DNA of 64,000 nt from Pontimicrobium aquaticum (GCF_005047595.1 NZ_SUPL01000001.1:186001-250000), one strand, 5' to 3'; positions 43,001-52,413 are shown, numbered from the stretch's first letter. Numbers and translations: made by a program. Notes: a model not told the origin generated them from the sequence alone.

Positions 43001-45328
43001 ATGAAATCTAAATTTGTACAATTAATTGTAATAGTTTTTACAATTTCAACGGTTTTCAGCTGTTCAAATTCAACCTCTTCTGAAAAAAAACAACTTACCG
43101 AAGCCGACTATAAAAAAGCTACTGCTCATATGAGTAGTGATTTAAATAAGCTTATTTCTAATCAAATTACAAGTCAAAAATGGCTAGACGATGGTTCTTT
43201 TTTATATTCAAAGCAAACTGAAAATGGTAACGAATACATTCTTGTAAATCCTACTTCCAAAGAAAAAACAATGGCTTTTGATATTGAAAAACTGGCTTCT
43301 AGTTTATCATCAAAACTAGATGAAACCATTGATGCAAAAGATTTATCATTAAGAAATGTTGATTATTCAAAAAATTCAAACAGCCTTACATTCTCTTATG
43401 ATGGGAATAATTATTCTTGTAATCTTGCTGATTTTTCAATTTCAGATTTTAAAGATACTTCGCCAGAAGTAGGTCGCATTGAACATCTATCTCCTAACGG
43501 AAAATTAGCTGCTTATATAGACAATTTCAACCTTTGGGTAAGAGATGTAAATACTAATAAAAAAACACAGTTAACATTTGATGGTATTGAAGATTACAGC
43601 TATGCGATTAACAACGCAGGATGGACCAAAGGGGATAATGCCGTTTTAAAATGGTCACCTAATTCTGATAAAATTGCCACTTTCAGGCAAGATGCACGAG
43701 GTGTTGGCGAAATGTATTTAACCTCCACAAATGTTGGTCATCCTAGACTGGAAGCTTGGAAACACCCTTTACCTGGAGATTTAAAAGTATTTAAAATTGA
43801 GCGTGTTATTATTCATTTAGATGGTACACCAAGAATGACACAACTAAAAATGGAATCGGATTTTCAACGTTCCACAACAACCGATCATATTGCTGGAAGA
43901 GGTGGTGAGTTTTTGGATGTAGAATGGAGTGAAGATGGGTCTCAATTGTCTTTTGTATCATCTTCAAGAGATCATAAAATTGCACATTTAAGAATTGCCA
44001 ATTCAAATACTGGTGATGTTCGCTCAGTTTTAAAAGAAGAAACTGAAACCTATTTCGAATCTGGTGTGAGAATGAGAAACTGGCATTTATTAGAGAAAAG
44101 CAATGAAGTGATTTGGTTTTCCGAAAGAGATAATTGGGGACATTTATACTTATACGATTTAGCAACTGGAAATTTAAAACAGCAAATAACTAAAGGTGAA
44201 TGGGCTGTTCAGCAATTAATACATATTGATGAAGACAGTAGAGAATTATTTTTTACAGCAGGTGGAAAAGAAGACGGAAACCCATATCATCAATACTTAT
44301 ACAAAGTAGATTTTGATGGTAATAATTTGACTAATTTAACACCAGATGCTGGAACACATAGCATCAATTTTTCACCTAATTACGATTATTTTGTTGACAC
44401 CTATTCTACAGTCGAAAATCCTCCTATAGCTGTGTTAAGAAATAGAAATGGAGAAAAAATAGTTGACTTAGAAACCGCTGATATTACTAGATTAAAAGCC
44501 AACAACTGGCAGCAACCAATCGAGTTTAATGTAAAGGCAAGAGATAATAAAACCGATTTATACGGTATTATGTACTTACCTAGTCATTACTCAGAAACAG
44601 GCTCATATCCTGTGTTAAATTACATTTATCCTGGTCCACAATCTGGCAGTGTTCGTGGTTTTGGTTTTAGCGCAGTAAGTAGAGATTATCAAGCCGTGGC
44701 AGAATTAGGTTTTGTAGTAGTCGCTGTAAATGCTATGGGAACTCCGGGACGTTCTAAATCTTTCCACGATTTTTATTACGGAAATATGGGCGACAATGGT
44801 ATTCCTGATAATATAGCAACTATTAAGCAATTAGCTGAACAATATAAAGGAATGGATCTTGATCGCGTTGGTATTTGGGGACATTCTGGTGGTGGTTTTG
44901 CATCAACAAGAGCATTATTTGCTTACCCAGATTTTTATAAAGTAGCTGTTTCTGGTGCAGGAAATCACGATAACAGAAATTACGAAGCAGATTGGGGCGA
45001 AAAATGGCAAGGGCTTTTAGTTACCGATAAAGAAAGTGGCACAACAAATTATGACAATCAAGCAAACCAGTTGATAGCTGAAAACTTAAAGGGAAAACTT
45101 CTTATAACTCATGGCTCAATGGATAATAATGTACCTCCATCAAACACGATGTTGGTTGTTGAAGCCTTAATTAAAGCCAATAAAGATTTTGATTTTATTT
45201 TATTCCCAAATAAAAGACATGGTTATGGTGACATGACTGACTACATGACAAGAAGGCGTTGGGATTATTGGGTAAAACATTTATTGAATATGGAACCTCC
45301 TAAAGAGTTTTCATTAGATAATTTTTAA
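43001..45328 (+). CDS. S9-family prolyl peptidase (DPP-IV-like) lipoprotein
   Basis: This is a 775-residue protein with a lipoprotein signal (TVFSCSNST). The N-terminal part is a beta-propeller. The C-terminal alpha/beta hydrolase has nucleophile Ser in WGHSGGGFAS, Asp in MDNNVPPSN and His in KRHGYGD. It removes X-Pro dipeptides or similar from peptides outside the inner membrane. It is 26 nt upstream of the EamA transporter gene. A second S9 gene (57644-59902) has a different motif (FGHSAGGYDTG). Confidence 0.92.
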   Translation: MKSKFVQLIVIVFTISTVFSCSNSTSSEKKQLTEADYKKATAHMSSDLNKLISNQITSQKWLDDGSFLYSKQTENGNEYILVNPTSKEKTMAFDIEKLASSLSSKLDETIDAKDLSLRNVDYSKNSNSLTFSYDGNNYSCNLADFSISDFKDTSPEVGRIEHLSPNGKLAAYIDNFNLWVRDVNTNKKTQLTFDGIEDYSYAINNAGWTKGDNAVLKWSPNSDKIATFRQDARGVGEMYLTSTNVGHPRLEAWKHPLPGDLKVFKIERVIIHLDGTPRMTQLKMESDFQRSTTTDHIAGRGGEFLDVEWSEDGSQLSFVSSSRDHKIAHLRIANSNTGDVRSVLKEETETYFESGVRMRNWHLLEKSNEVIWFSERDNWGHLYLYDLATGNLKQQITKGEWAVQQLIHIDEDSRELFFTAGGKEDGNPYHQYLYKVDFDGNNLTNLTPDAGTHSINFSPNYDYFVDTYSTVENPPIAVLRNRNGEKIVDLETADITRLKANNWQQPIEFNVKARDNKTDLYGIMYLPSHYSETGSYPVLNYIYPGPQSGSVRGFGFSAVSRDYQAVAELGFVVVAVNAMGTPGRSKSFHDFYYGNMGDNGIPDNIATIKQLAEQYKGMDLDRVGIWGHSGGGFASTRALFAYPDFYKVAVSGAGNHDNRNYEADWGEKWQGLLVTDKESGTTNYDNQANQLIAENLKGKLLITHGSMDNNVPPSNTMLVVEALIKANKDFDFILFPNKRHGYGDMTDYMTRRRWDYWVKHLLNMEPPKEFSLDNF

Positions 45329-45354
45329 TCAAATTACTGCTTAATAAAGCATGA

Positions 45355-46227
45355 ATGAAGAATGACCATTTAGTTCGACTGTTAGAACTAAGTTTAGCCA
45401 CATTATTTATTAGCACCTCAGGTGCTTTGGGTAAATTTATTGCAATGCCAACGCCAGTTATTGTATGGTGGCGTTGTGCATTGGCTTTGGTGCTTTTGTT
45501 TATTTTTTCTAAAATTGTTAGAATTCGTTTAGCTCCTAAATCGAAAAAAGATTTACCAACCATAATTATTAGTGCGTTGTTTCTCGGCGCGCATTGGATA
45601 ACCTATTTTTATTCGCTGAAACTATCCAATGTAGCTATAGGCATGTTGTCGTTATATACATTTCCTGTAATTACTGCGTTGTTAGAACCTTTTTTTACAA
45701 AAATAAAACTCGAAATAAGTCATGTGTTTTTAGGGTTACTCATTTTAGCAGGTATTTATATTTTATCGCCTGAGTTAAATCTTGAAAACTCGCAAGTTAA
45801 AGGATTGCTATTAGGAATACTTTCGGCTGTTTGCTATGCTTTACGAATTTTGATTTTAAAGAAGCACGCCAAAAATTATCATGGTACAACATTAATGATT
45901 TATCAGCTGATTGTGTTAACCATTGTATTAGTACCTTTTATATTTGTTATGGATACCAGCGGAATTAAAACTCAGTATCCTTATGTGATTTTGTTAGCAC
46001 TACTCACAACTGCCATTGGACATTCTCTATTTGTACACAGTTTAAAATATTTCTCAGCAAGTTCAGCAAGTATTATTAGCAGCTTTTTGCCTATTTATGG
46101 GATTATTATTGCTTACTTTTTCTTAGGAGAGGTTCCTAAACTAAACACCGTTATTGGTGGCAGTTTAATTATGTTAACCGTAATTATTGAAAGTGTGTTG
46201 TCTAAAAAAAGGATGGTTAACAAATAG
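45355..46227 (+). CDS. EamA/DMT-family transporter
   Basis: This is a 290-residue membrane protein with ten membrane segments in two EamA halves (TSGALGKFIAMPTPVIVWWR in the first; ATLIYQ-like LMIYQLIVL in the second). The family exports amino acids or metabolites. Start MKNDHLVRLLELSL. The gene is 26 nt after the S9 peptidase and before a palindromic repeat, and probably ends the operon. The substrate is unknown. Confidence 0.88.
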   Translation: MKNDHLVRLLELSLATLFISTSGALGKFIAMPTPVIVWWRCALALVLLFIFSKIVRIRLAPKSKKDLPTIIISALFLGAHWITYFYSLKLSNVAIGMLSLYTFPVITALLEPFFTKIKLEISHVFLGLLILAGIYILSPELNLENSQVKGLLLGILSAVCYALRILILKKHAKNYHGTTLMIYQLIVLTIVLVPFIFVMDTSGIKTQYPYVILLALLTTAIGHSLFVHSLKYFSASSASIISSFLPIYGIIIAYFFLGEVPKLNTVIGGSLIMLTVIIESVLSKKRMVNK

Positions 46228-46272
46228 CATTCCTACCTATTGTACATTTTGACTCATTAAACATTATTTTAT

Positions 46273-46391
46273 GTCAGTTCGAGTCATTTTCAATAGAAAA
46301 TTGTATCGAGAACTCTTCGTTTGAAACAAAAATTTGATTCTCGATACTAATTTCACTCATTTTCGATCGTGAAATTCACTCGAATTGACAA
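46273..46391. repeat. Intergenic palindromic repeat, same family as the in-gene element at 4713
   Basis: The outer arms TGTCAGTTCGAGT (46273-46285) and ACTCGAATTGACA (46379-46391) pair at 12 of 13 positions. The inner arms GTATCGAGAA (46304-46313) and TTCTCGATAC (46339-46348) are exact partners. It fills most of the 189-nt gap between convergent genes and may act as a terminator as well as a mobile repeat. Confidence 0.88.
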
Positions 46392-46416
46392 ATTTTAATC
46401 AAAATGCATAATGGGT

Positions 46417-47802
46417 TTATTCCTTTACAACTTTATAGGATAACGTTCGTCCTTCGTTTTCAATATTCACAAAATAAATACCATTAGAAAATGGTGAAAA
46501 ATCGACTTCAATATATTGTTTATCAATAGGCTTTTTTAAAACCTCTTTTCCTTCAATCGACACTATAGATAGCATTGCTTTATGTATGTTTTCAGGGATT
46601 TTAATATTCAATTTTGAGGTTACTGGGTTTGGAAACACTTCAATACTTTCCTTGTTAAACCCATCAATATCAAGTGTATTAAAGTTTACACAGCTACTAA
46701 CTTCTACGCAGGAACCTACAGTTACTTCTACGGCATAATTACCATTGGATGATGGTGTAAAGGTTTGTCCTGTTTCAGAAGGAATTACAGTCATATTATT
46801 ATCACAATCTAACCATTGGTATGTTGCTCCAGGTTGATTTGCAGAAATATTAGATACTGTTGCTGTCACTGTATTATCAATAGGTTGCAAGCTTCCTTTT
46901 GTCGCTATATAGTATAATGACAACTTTGTTAAATCTGTAAAATAGTCCATATCTAAATCGGAAAATCTATCATTAGCAGTATGGTAATTTGGTGTTTCAT
47001 CATTATTAAACCACGATTCTCCCATTAACACAGCTGGATACCCATTACTCCAAAACCATGCATGATCAGATGCAGCTGTTCCAGGATTTACCACATTGAC
47101 ATTTAAATTTAGCCCTGAATTTGTCAATGCTGTTAATATATCGTCCTTTACAGTTAAAGAACCTGCAATGTTTCTAACATCAATGTCAAAGTCGTTATCA
47201 CCATCACTATCGTGAGCCATCATATCCAAATTTAAAACACCTAAAATAGTATCGCCATTAGCTCCTGCTGCATTAGCATAATATCTAGAGCCTACCAATC
47301 CATCTTCTTCTTCATCCCAAAGGGCATAAACAATAGTATTATCAAAACATTGCGTCGATAGTATTCTGGCAATTTCCAATATAGCTGTGGTTCCGCTGGC
47401 ATTATCATCGGCACAGTAATCGGCTACAGTGTCGTAATGTGCACAAATAATGTAGATATTGTCTGGATTGGTTTTACCTAATTGTGTAGCAATAATGTTT
47501 CGTCCATTATAAGTTGTAGAACCATATGTAACTGTATAAGCTTGATCGTTAATGGTTAAATTATTGTATTTAGATAGTTTTTCTATTAAATAATTAGCAG
47601 CTAAATCGTTATTAGCACTCTGTCTGTTTAAAATAGTAACAGTACTTCCATTGACAGTAGCTTGATCTTCACCAGAAAATTCGCGAATAGTTTTCGTCAA
47701 CGTATCTTGACTCACCTTATTCATTAAGTCTGAAACTGTTTGAGCAGACATTGCAAACGACATTAAGAATGTCATTACAATAAAAGTCGTAAGCTTATTC
47801 AT
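46417..47802 (-). CDS. M28-family aminopeptidase with T9SS sorting domain
   Basis: This is a 461-residue secreted peptidase with a signal peptide (FLMSFAMSAQT). M28 metal ligands are in CAHYDTVADYCADDNASGT, EEEDGLVGS and DHAWFWSNG. An Ig/PKD-like linker follows (about 310-375). The C-terminal 75 residues are a type A T9SS sorting domain (VFPNPVTSKLNIKI, then NGIYFVNIENEGRTLSYKVVK), which directs export through the type IX system and surface attachment. It lies alone on the minus strand. A hairpin sits 44 nt upstream, perhaps in its 5' UTR. Confidence 0.93.
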   Translation of the reverse strand: MNKLTTFIVMTFLMSFAMSAQTVSDLMNKVSQDTLTKTIREFSGEDQATVNGSTVTILNRQSANNDLAANYLIEKLSKYNNLTINDQAYTVTYGSTTYNGRNIIATQLGKTNPDNIYIICAHYDTVADYCADDNASGTTAILEIARILSTQCFDNTIVYALWDEEEDGLVGSRYYANAAGANGDTILGVLNLDMMAHDSDGDNDFDIDVRNIAGSLTVKDDILTALTNSGLNLNVNVVNPGTAASDHAWFWSNGYPAVLMGESWFNNDETPNYHTANDRFSDLDMDYFTDLTKLSLYYIATKGSLQPIDNTVTATVSNISANQPGATYQWLDCDNNMTVIPSETGQTFTPSSNGNYAVEVTVGSCVEVSSCVNFNTLDIDGFNKESIEVFPNPVTSKLNIKIPENIHKAMLSIVSIEGKEVLKKPIDKQYIEVDFSPFSNGIYFVNIENEGRTLSYKVVKE

Positions 47803-47845
47803 TTTGGGTTTGTTAAGTATTCCTTATCAAATATAAGTCATTTAT

Positions 47846-47882
47846 AAAAAAAGGCTCGTTTTAAACTTAACGAACCTTTTTT
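47846..47882. terminator. Terminator-like hairpin between divergent genes
   Basis: AGGCTCGTT and AACGAACCT pair with one mismatch, flanked by A and T runs, so it could terminate in either direction. No gene ends here: the M28 gene starts at 47802 on one side and BlaI starts at 48108 on the other. It may be an attenuator in the M28 leader or the end of a small minus-strand RNA. The rest of the 305-nt gap (47883-48049) shows no ORF or clear signal. Confidence 0.6.
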
Positions 47883-48049
47883 ATTGTCTATAAAATCAAA
47901 CATTAAAATCAACAAATAAAGCCAACTAACTAAACTTTTATTGCTCTAAATGTTTTGTAAATGTAGTGCATAACTTTAAGCTACACAGTAACATTTGTTA
48001 CAGAAACCTCTATTTACTTGTTAAAATTGTTCCTATTTTAAAATAAATA

Positions 48050-48080
48050 TTTGGTTTTTATTTTTTTTATTCTACATTTG
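48050..48080 (+). promoter_or_regulatory. Promoter of the BlaI-M56 operon
   Basis: TTTG (48050-48053) is followed by 19 nt and TACATTTG (48073-48080), an excellent match to the Bacteroidota promoter form. The predicted start is near 48086. The -7 box overlaps the first BlaI-type operator. Confidence 0.8.
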
Positions 48081-48104
48081 TAGAGTTAATTCTAATTTTG
48101 TAGA
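48071..48104 (+). promoter_or_regulatory. Two BlaI-type operators
   Basis: Operator 1 is TCTACATTTGTAGA (48071-48084), a palindrome with TCTACA/TGTAGA arms, overlapping the -7 box. Operator 2 is TCTAATTTTGTAGA (48091-48104), an imperfect copy 20 bp downstream. The TACAnnTGTA core is that of BlaI/MecI sites, so the regulator likely represses its own operon. Confidence 0.85.
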
Positions 48105-48107
48105 GCT

Positions 48108-48473
48108 ATGCAGTTATCTAAAACCGAAGAGCAGTTAATGCAACATTTATGGCGACTTGAAAAGGCATTTATGAAAGATATTTTAGAGGCTTATGACGAC
48201 CCTAAACCTGCAACCACAACAATTGCCACCTTATTAAAACGTATGGCTGGAAAAGGATTTGTTGCTTATAATCTTTACGGAAAATCTAGGGAATACTATC
48301 CGCTTGTAAAAAAGAAAGATTACTTTTCCAAGCATGTAAACGGACTTATAAAAAACTTTTTTAATGATAGTGCCACACAATTTGCATCGTTCTTTACCAA
48401 AGAAACGAACTTGAGTAAAGATGAACTGGAAAGTCTAAAAGAGCTAATAGACAGTGAAATTAAAAAGAAATAA
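48108..48473 (+). CDS. BlaI/MecI/CopY-family transcriptional repressor
   Basis: This is a 121-residue winged-helix repressor. The start MQLSKTEEQLMQHLWRLEKA and TTIATLLKRMAGKGFVAY are the recognition-helix and wing region. The C-terminal part is the dimer domain, cleaved in BlaI by the metallopeptidase BlaR. Two operator palindromes lie upstream. It is 2 nt before the M56 peptidase gene, so the two form a sensor-repressor pair. Confidence 0.92.
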   Translation: MQLSKTEEQLMQHLWRLEKAFMKDILEAYDDPKPATTTIATLLKRMAGKGFVAYNLYGKSREYYPLVKKKDYFSKHVNGLIKNFFNDSATQFASFFTKETNLSKDELESLKELIDSEIKKK

Positions 48474-48475
48474 AA

Positions 48476-51202
48476 ATGGGGTTGTATCTTTTAAAATTTT
48501 CGGCATGCTTGCTTATATTATTAGTGTTTTATAAGCTCGTTCTTGAAAAGGAAAATATGCATATGTTTAAACGCTTCTATCTTTTAGGAGCCTTAGTTTT
48601 AGCCATTGTTATTCCTTTAGTAACTTTTACACAATATGTTGAGCCATTAGATCAAACTATTAGTTTATCTACTCAAGATGCACTTATCACTAATAGCATT
48701 GCTGTTACTGAAACAAATACCAACTATTTGCCTTACATCATTTGGTTAATTTATACAATTGGCGTATTGCTATTTGGCTTTAAGTTCTTTAGAAATTTGT
48801 ACCTATTAAATCATAAAATCAAACACAACCCTAAGCAACATTATAATAAATTTACGCATGTATTATTAAAAGATTTAATTGTCCCACACACTTTTTTTAA
48901 TTATATCTTTTTTAATAAATCTAAGTTTGAGGCCAACGATATTCCTGAGGAAGTTTTTTGGCACGAACAAACACATGCTAATCAAAAACACAGTATAGAT
49001 GTTGTGTTTATTGAAGCTTTACAGGTGCTGCTTTGGTTTAACCCGTTAATCTATATTATTAAGCACGCCATTAAATTAAACCACGAGTTTTTAGCAGACC
49101 AAAGCGTCTTACAAAAAGGCATCAAAACAAACAGATATCAAGAAATTATTTTAGCATTCTCATCAAGTGCTGCACAACCACAATTGGCAAACGCCATAAA
49201 TTATTCATTAATTAAAAAACGATTTACAGTTATGAAAACTCAAACCACAACACGAGGTATTTGGCTCAGAAGCCTCATACTATTACCATTACTAGCATTA
49301 ATGCTATATAGCTTTAGTGATACTAAAGTTGTTGAAAAAACAAGTATTAAGTCTATTGATAAATATCCATCAGCTAGTTCTCAAGAAACAATAACCAACA
49401 AGATAAACAAAAACTGGTTTATTACCATAGATGGTATAAAGTACTACTATACTTTTAATAACAAAGTATCTAAATATTACAACGAAAAAGGAGAAGAAAT
49501 AAAATTAGATATTGTTAAAGAGTACAATAAGAAGTATGCAAGTTATATTGATTTAAAAGACAGTGGAAATCATTATGTTCATAAGGCTAAAGAAGAAAAA
49601 CAGGCTATTGATGTTGTTTTCTCTGATTTAGGAGGCATGTACTTTAGAATGTCTTCAAAAGACAAAGCTAAAGTTAAACGTCCTATTTCACCAATTAAAC
49701 CTTATATAAAAATTACATATAAAAACGGTAAAGTTGTTTATAAAAAAAGGAGTGAGCTTACAGAAAAGGACAAAGAAAACATGATCGTTCCACCTCCCCC
49801 AGCAAAACAACAAAAAGTCACAAAATCTCAGCTCAAGGAATATAATAAACTTGCTAAAAAATACAACAACATGTCTAAAGATGAGATGCGTGTTAAAAAA
49901 AGTGATGTGGAGCGTTTAAAGTACCTTTACAGCATCATGAACGATGCGCAAAAAAAGGATGCAGAGCCATTCCCTAGTATTCCGCCGCCACCTCCAGCAC
50001 CAAAAGCTCCTATGGCGGATAAAGAAGTAGAAGCAGCAATGCCTCCTCCACCACCAATTCCAGCAGATGCTACACCTGAGCAAAAAGCCAAGTATAAAAA
50101 AGTAATTGCTAAATATGCCAAAAAATATCCTAAAAGTGTGTCTAGACGTAAATCTAAGTCTGGTGAAATGATTGAAGAAGTAGAAGTTCCTATAAGCATG
50201 TTTCCACCTCCACCACCTATGCCTAAAAATGCAACGCCTGAGCAAAAAAGAAAATACGAAGAAAGTATAAAAAAATATAAACTAGCAGTGGCAGAGTCTA
50301 AACAAAAAATGGCTAGAGTGAGAGAAGCAAGAAGTACTGAAAGAGCTCAACTTAAAGAAGTAAAAGAACAATACGCTGCCCAAAGAAAAGCATCACAAGA
50401 AGTGAAGCTTGCAAGAGTTGCCGAAATGAAGCAGCGACAAGAAAATCTAAAACAAGAAAAATTACAACGTGTTGTTGAAAGGGGAGCTATTAGTGAAGAA
50501 CGCAGAAAAGAACTAGCAAAAGAAAAGCTAAGGCGTGTGGAATTAAGACAAGTTGAAATGGAACAACGCCAAGAAAAGCTAAAACAGGAAAAAATGCAAC
50601 ATGTAGTTGAAAGACAAGCCATTAGTGAAGAACGAAAAGCGCAATTAGCAAGTGTGAAGCTAATGGAAGTAAAAGAACGGCAAATTGAAAAAGAAAAACG
50701 ACAGGTAGCTCTTCTTAAAGAAAAACTTAAACACGTTGAAGAACGCAAGGCAATGTCAGAACAAAAGAGGGAATATGCTGCGCAACAAAAAGCATCGCAA
50801 GAAGAAAAACCGTATAAGTTATCTTTAGTTGACAAATCACCAGTGTATAATGGTTGTAACAATTCCAGTTCTGAATTTGAAATTAGAAAATGTCTCTCAG
50901 AAAGTTTTACTAATCACTTTGAAAAAAACCTTAATTTAGAAATTATTAATAAAGTAAGATCAAAGGCAGATAGAAAGTTTGTTTTGGTAATGTTCAACAT
51001 AGACAAAAACGGTCATCTCTCTTCGGTACGCAGCTCATCTAAAAATGAAGACCTAAAAAAAGAATTAGGGCGAATAATAGAACTTGTTCCAAAATTAAAA
51101 CCTGGAATAAGAAAGGGTGAAGTTGTGAAAACCAAATATAGTGTATCTATTAATTTTGAAACGGACAACATTATAATTAAAGGGACATCTTCAGTTTACT
51201 AA
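48476..51202 (+). CDS. M56 (BlaR1-like) membrane metallopeptidase with repeat-rich and TonB-C-like C-terminus
   Basis: This is a 908-residue protein. The N-terminal 280 residues have four membrane helices and the HEQTH motif (163-167) with Glu180 as the third zinc ligand. After about residue 280 the chain is periplasmic. Two Pro-rich blocks with PPPPxPxxATPEQK (near 533 and 575) precede about 160 residues of charged coiled coil made of three imperfect copies of about 37 residues (one repeat reads KQEKLQRVVERGAISEER). The last about 100 residues resemble a TonB C-terminal domain. It probably signals by cleaving BlaI. Confidence 0.85.
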   Translation: MGLYLLKFSACLLILLVFYKLVLEKENMHMFKRFYLLGALVLAIVIPLVTFTQYVEPLDQTISLSTQDALITNSIAVTETNTNYLPYIIWLIYTIGVLLFGFKFFRNLYLLNHKIKHNPKQHYNKFTHVLLKDLIVPHTFFNYIFFNKSKFEANDIPEEVFWHEQTHANQKHSIDVVFIEALQVLLWFNPLIYIIKHAIKLNHEFLADQSVLQKGIKTNRYQEIILAFSSSAAQPQLANAINYSLIKKRFTVMKTQTTTRGIWLRSLILLPLLALMLYSFSDTKVVEKTSIKSIDKYPSASSQETITNKINKNWFITIDGIKYYYTFNNKVSKYYNEKGEEIKLDIVKEYNKKYASYIDLKDSGNHYVHKAKEEKQAIDVVFSDLGGMYFRMSSKDKAKVKRPISPIKPYIKITYKNGKVVYKKRSELTEKDKENMIVPPPPAKQQKVTKSQLKEYNKLAKKYNNMSKDEMRVKKSDVERLKYLYSIMNDAQKKDAEPFPSIPPPPPAPKAPMADKEVEAAMPPPPPIPADATPEQKAKYKKVIAKYAKKYPKSVSRRKSKSGEMIEEVEVPISMFPPPPPMPKNATPEQKRKYEESIKKYKLAVAESKQKMARVREARSTERAQLKEVKEQYAAQRKASQEVKLARVAEMKQRQENLKQEKLQRVVERGAISEERRKELAKEKLRRVELRQVEMEQRQEKLKQEKMQHVVERQAISEERKAQLASVKLMEVKERQIEKEKRQVALLKEKLKHVEERKAMSEQKREYAAQQKASQEEKPYKLSLVDKSPVYNGCNNSSSEFEIRKCLSESFTNHFEKNLNLEIINKVRSKADRKFVLVMFNIDKNGHLSSVRSSSKNEDLKKELGRIIELVPKLKPGIRKGEVVKTKYSVSINFETDNIIIKGTSSVY

Positions 51203-51205
51203 AAC

Positions 51206-51232
51206 AAAAGCCTCGATTTTCGAGGCTTTTTT
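51206..51232 (+). terminator. Terminator after the M56 gene
   Basis: AAAAGCCTCG and CGAGGCTTTT form a perfect 10-bp stem with a five-base loop and a T-run. It lies just after the stop codon. Confidence 0.9.
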
Positions 51233-51270
51233 GTAACAAATAGTAAAAAAAAGCGTTCTAATAGACAAAC

Positions 51271-51292
51271 TTGTCCTGAGCTTGTCGAAGGA
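51271..51292 (+). repeat. Short dispersed repeat remnant
   Basis: The 22-nt tract TTGTCCTGAGCTTGTCGAAG plus GA is the form often seen as one arm of dispersed palindromes in bacterial genomes. The matching arm is missing here. A weak partial match (CCTTCGACAAACCTTTT) lies near 6429, before the FAD oxidoreductase gene. Confidence 0.5.
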
Positions 51293-51312
51293 TCAATCAA
51301 AACTACGACACT

Positions 51313-52413
51313 ATGTTACAGCAATTTTTCATCATCTGCTCAGGTTCCGACACCGATATTTTAAAAAACTGCTCCAAAGGTGAGCAAAACAAATATGCAG
51401 GCATTGGCGCAACCGTGTTTTTTACAGCATTTATGGCCTTTATAGCTGCTAGCTATGCCCTTTATACCGTTTTTGACAATTTGTTTACAGCTATAGGATT
51501 TGGTCTTGTTTGGGGATTACTTATCTTTAATTTAGATAGATATATCGTTTCTACTATCAAGAAAACTGGCAACATTATTGATGAACTCATACAAGCCTCT
51601 CCTAGAATTATTTTAGCAATCATTATTGCTGTGGTGATTTCAAAACCATTAGAGTTAAAGATTTTCGAAAAAGAAATTAATCAAGTCTTATTGGAACAAA
51701 AAAACGAATTTACACTGGCCAATAAAGAACAGATTGCACAACAATACACGCCAACGGTTGAATCTTTGACTAGTGATATTAAAGCACTTCAAGATGAAAT
51801 TGACACCAAAGAAGCCGAAGTAAACAATTACTACAACACATATATCGCTGAAGCCGAAGGACGTGAAGGCACCATGCTTTTAGGCAAAGGGCCTGTATAT
51901 AAAGAAAAGCGTGATAAACATGATGCCGAATTAGCCACTTTACAAGAATTAAAAGAAACCAATAAAGCTAAAATCATAGCTGCTGAAGCACAAATAGCAC
52001 AATTAAATGCCGATTACGAATCGGCCGTAACAACCTCGCAACCTATAATTGATAATTTTGATGGTTTAATGGCGCGTGTCAATGCTCTAGGTGAATTGCC
52101 TTGGTTGCCTTCTTTCTTTATTTTCTTATTGTTTTTAGTGATTGAAACATCACCAATTTTTGCAAAACTATTATCTCCAAAGGGTGAGTATGACATTAAG
52201 TTTTTAGAAAACGAGTCGAAACTTAAAACGTGGGCAGAACAACAAGAGCATCAACGAAAAGCCGTTTTAAATACTGACAACATCATTAATGACCGAGTAT
52301 ATGGTGATATTAGTGAAGAAGAAGAATTGTATGCATACAAGAAAAAAATTGCTCGTGAACTCATGAAAAAACAGCAAGAAGCTTTTTATAAGAAACAGAC
52401 TAAAATGCTATAA
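51313..52413 (+). CDS. DUF4407 domain-containing membrane protein
   Basis: This is a 366-residue membrane protein with the DUF4407 core: two N-terminal helices, then WGLLIFNLDRYIVSTIKK near residue 73 and a third helix (ASPRIILAIIIAVVISKPLELK). A coiled coil follows (about 125-245), then a C-terminal helix (LPSFFIFLLFLVIETSPIF). Function unknown; DUF4407 proteins are frequent in Bacteroidota and may act as coiled-coil envelope proteins. Monocistronic, after a terminator. Confidence 0.85.
   Translation: MLQQFFIICSGSDTDILKNCSKGEQNKYAGIGATVFFTAFMAFIAASYALYTVFDNLFTAIGFGLVWGLLIFNLDRYIVSTIKKTGNIIDELIQASPRIILAIIIAVVISKPLELKIFEKEINQVLLEQKNEFTLANKEQIAQQYTPTVESLTSDIKALQDEIDTKEAEVNNYYNTYIAEAEGREGTMLLGKGPVYKEKRDKHDAELATLQELKETNKAKIIAAEAQIAQLNADYESAVTTSQPIIDNFDGLMARVNALGELPWLPSFFIFLLFLVIETSPIFAKLLSPKGEYDIKFLENESKLKTWAEQQEHQRKAVLNTDNIINDRVYGDISEEEELYAYKKKIARELMKKQQEAFYKKQTKML

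Noticed and set aside
49916-50245. Arg/His/Trp-rich minus-strand ORF inside the M56 gene
   Set aside because: It is the reverse reading of the Pro-rich and Lys-rich coding blocks and has biased composition.
50347-50862. Ser/Cys-rich minus-strand ORF inside the M56 gene
   Set aside because: It mirrors the repeated coiled-coil codons; the plus-strand gene explains it fully.
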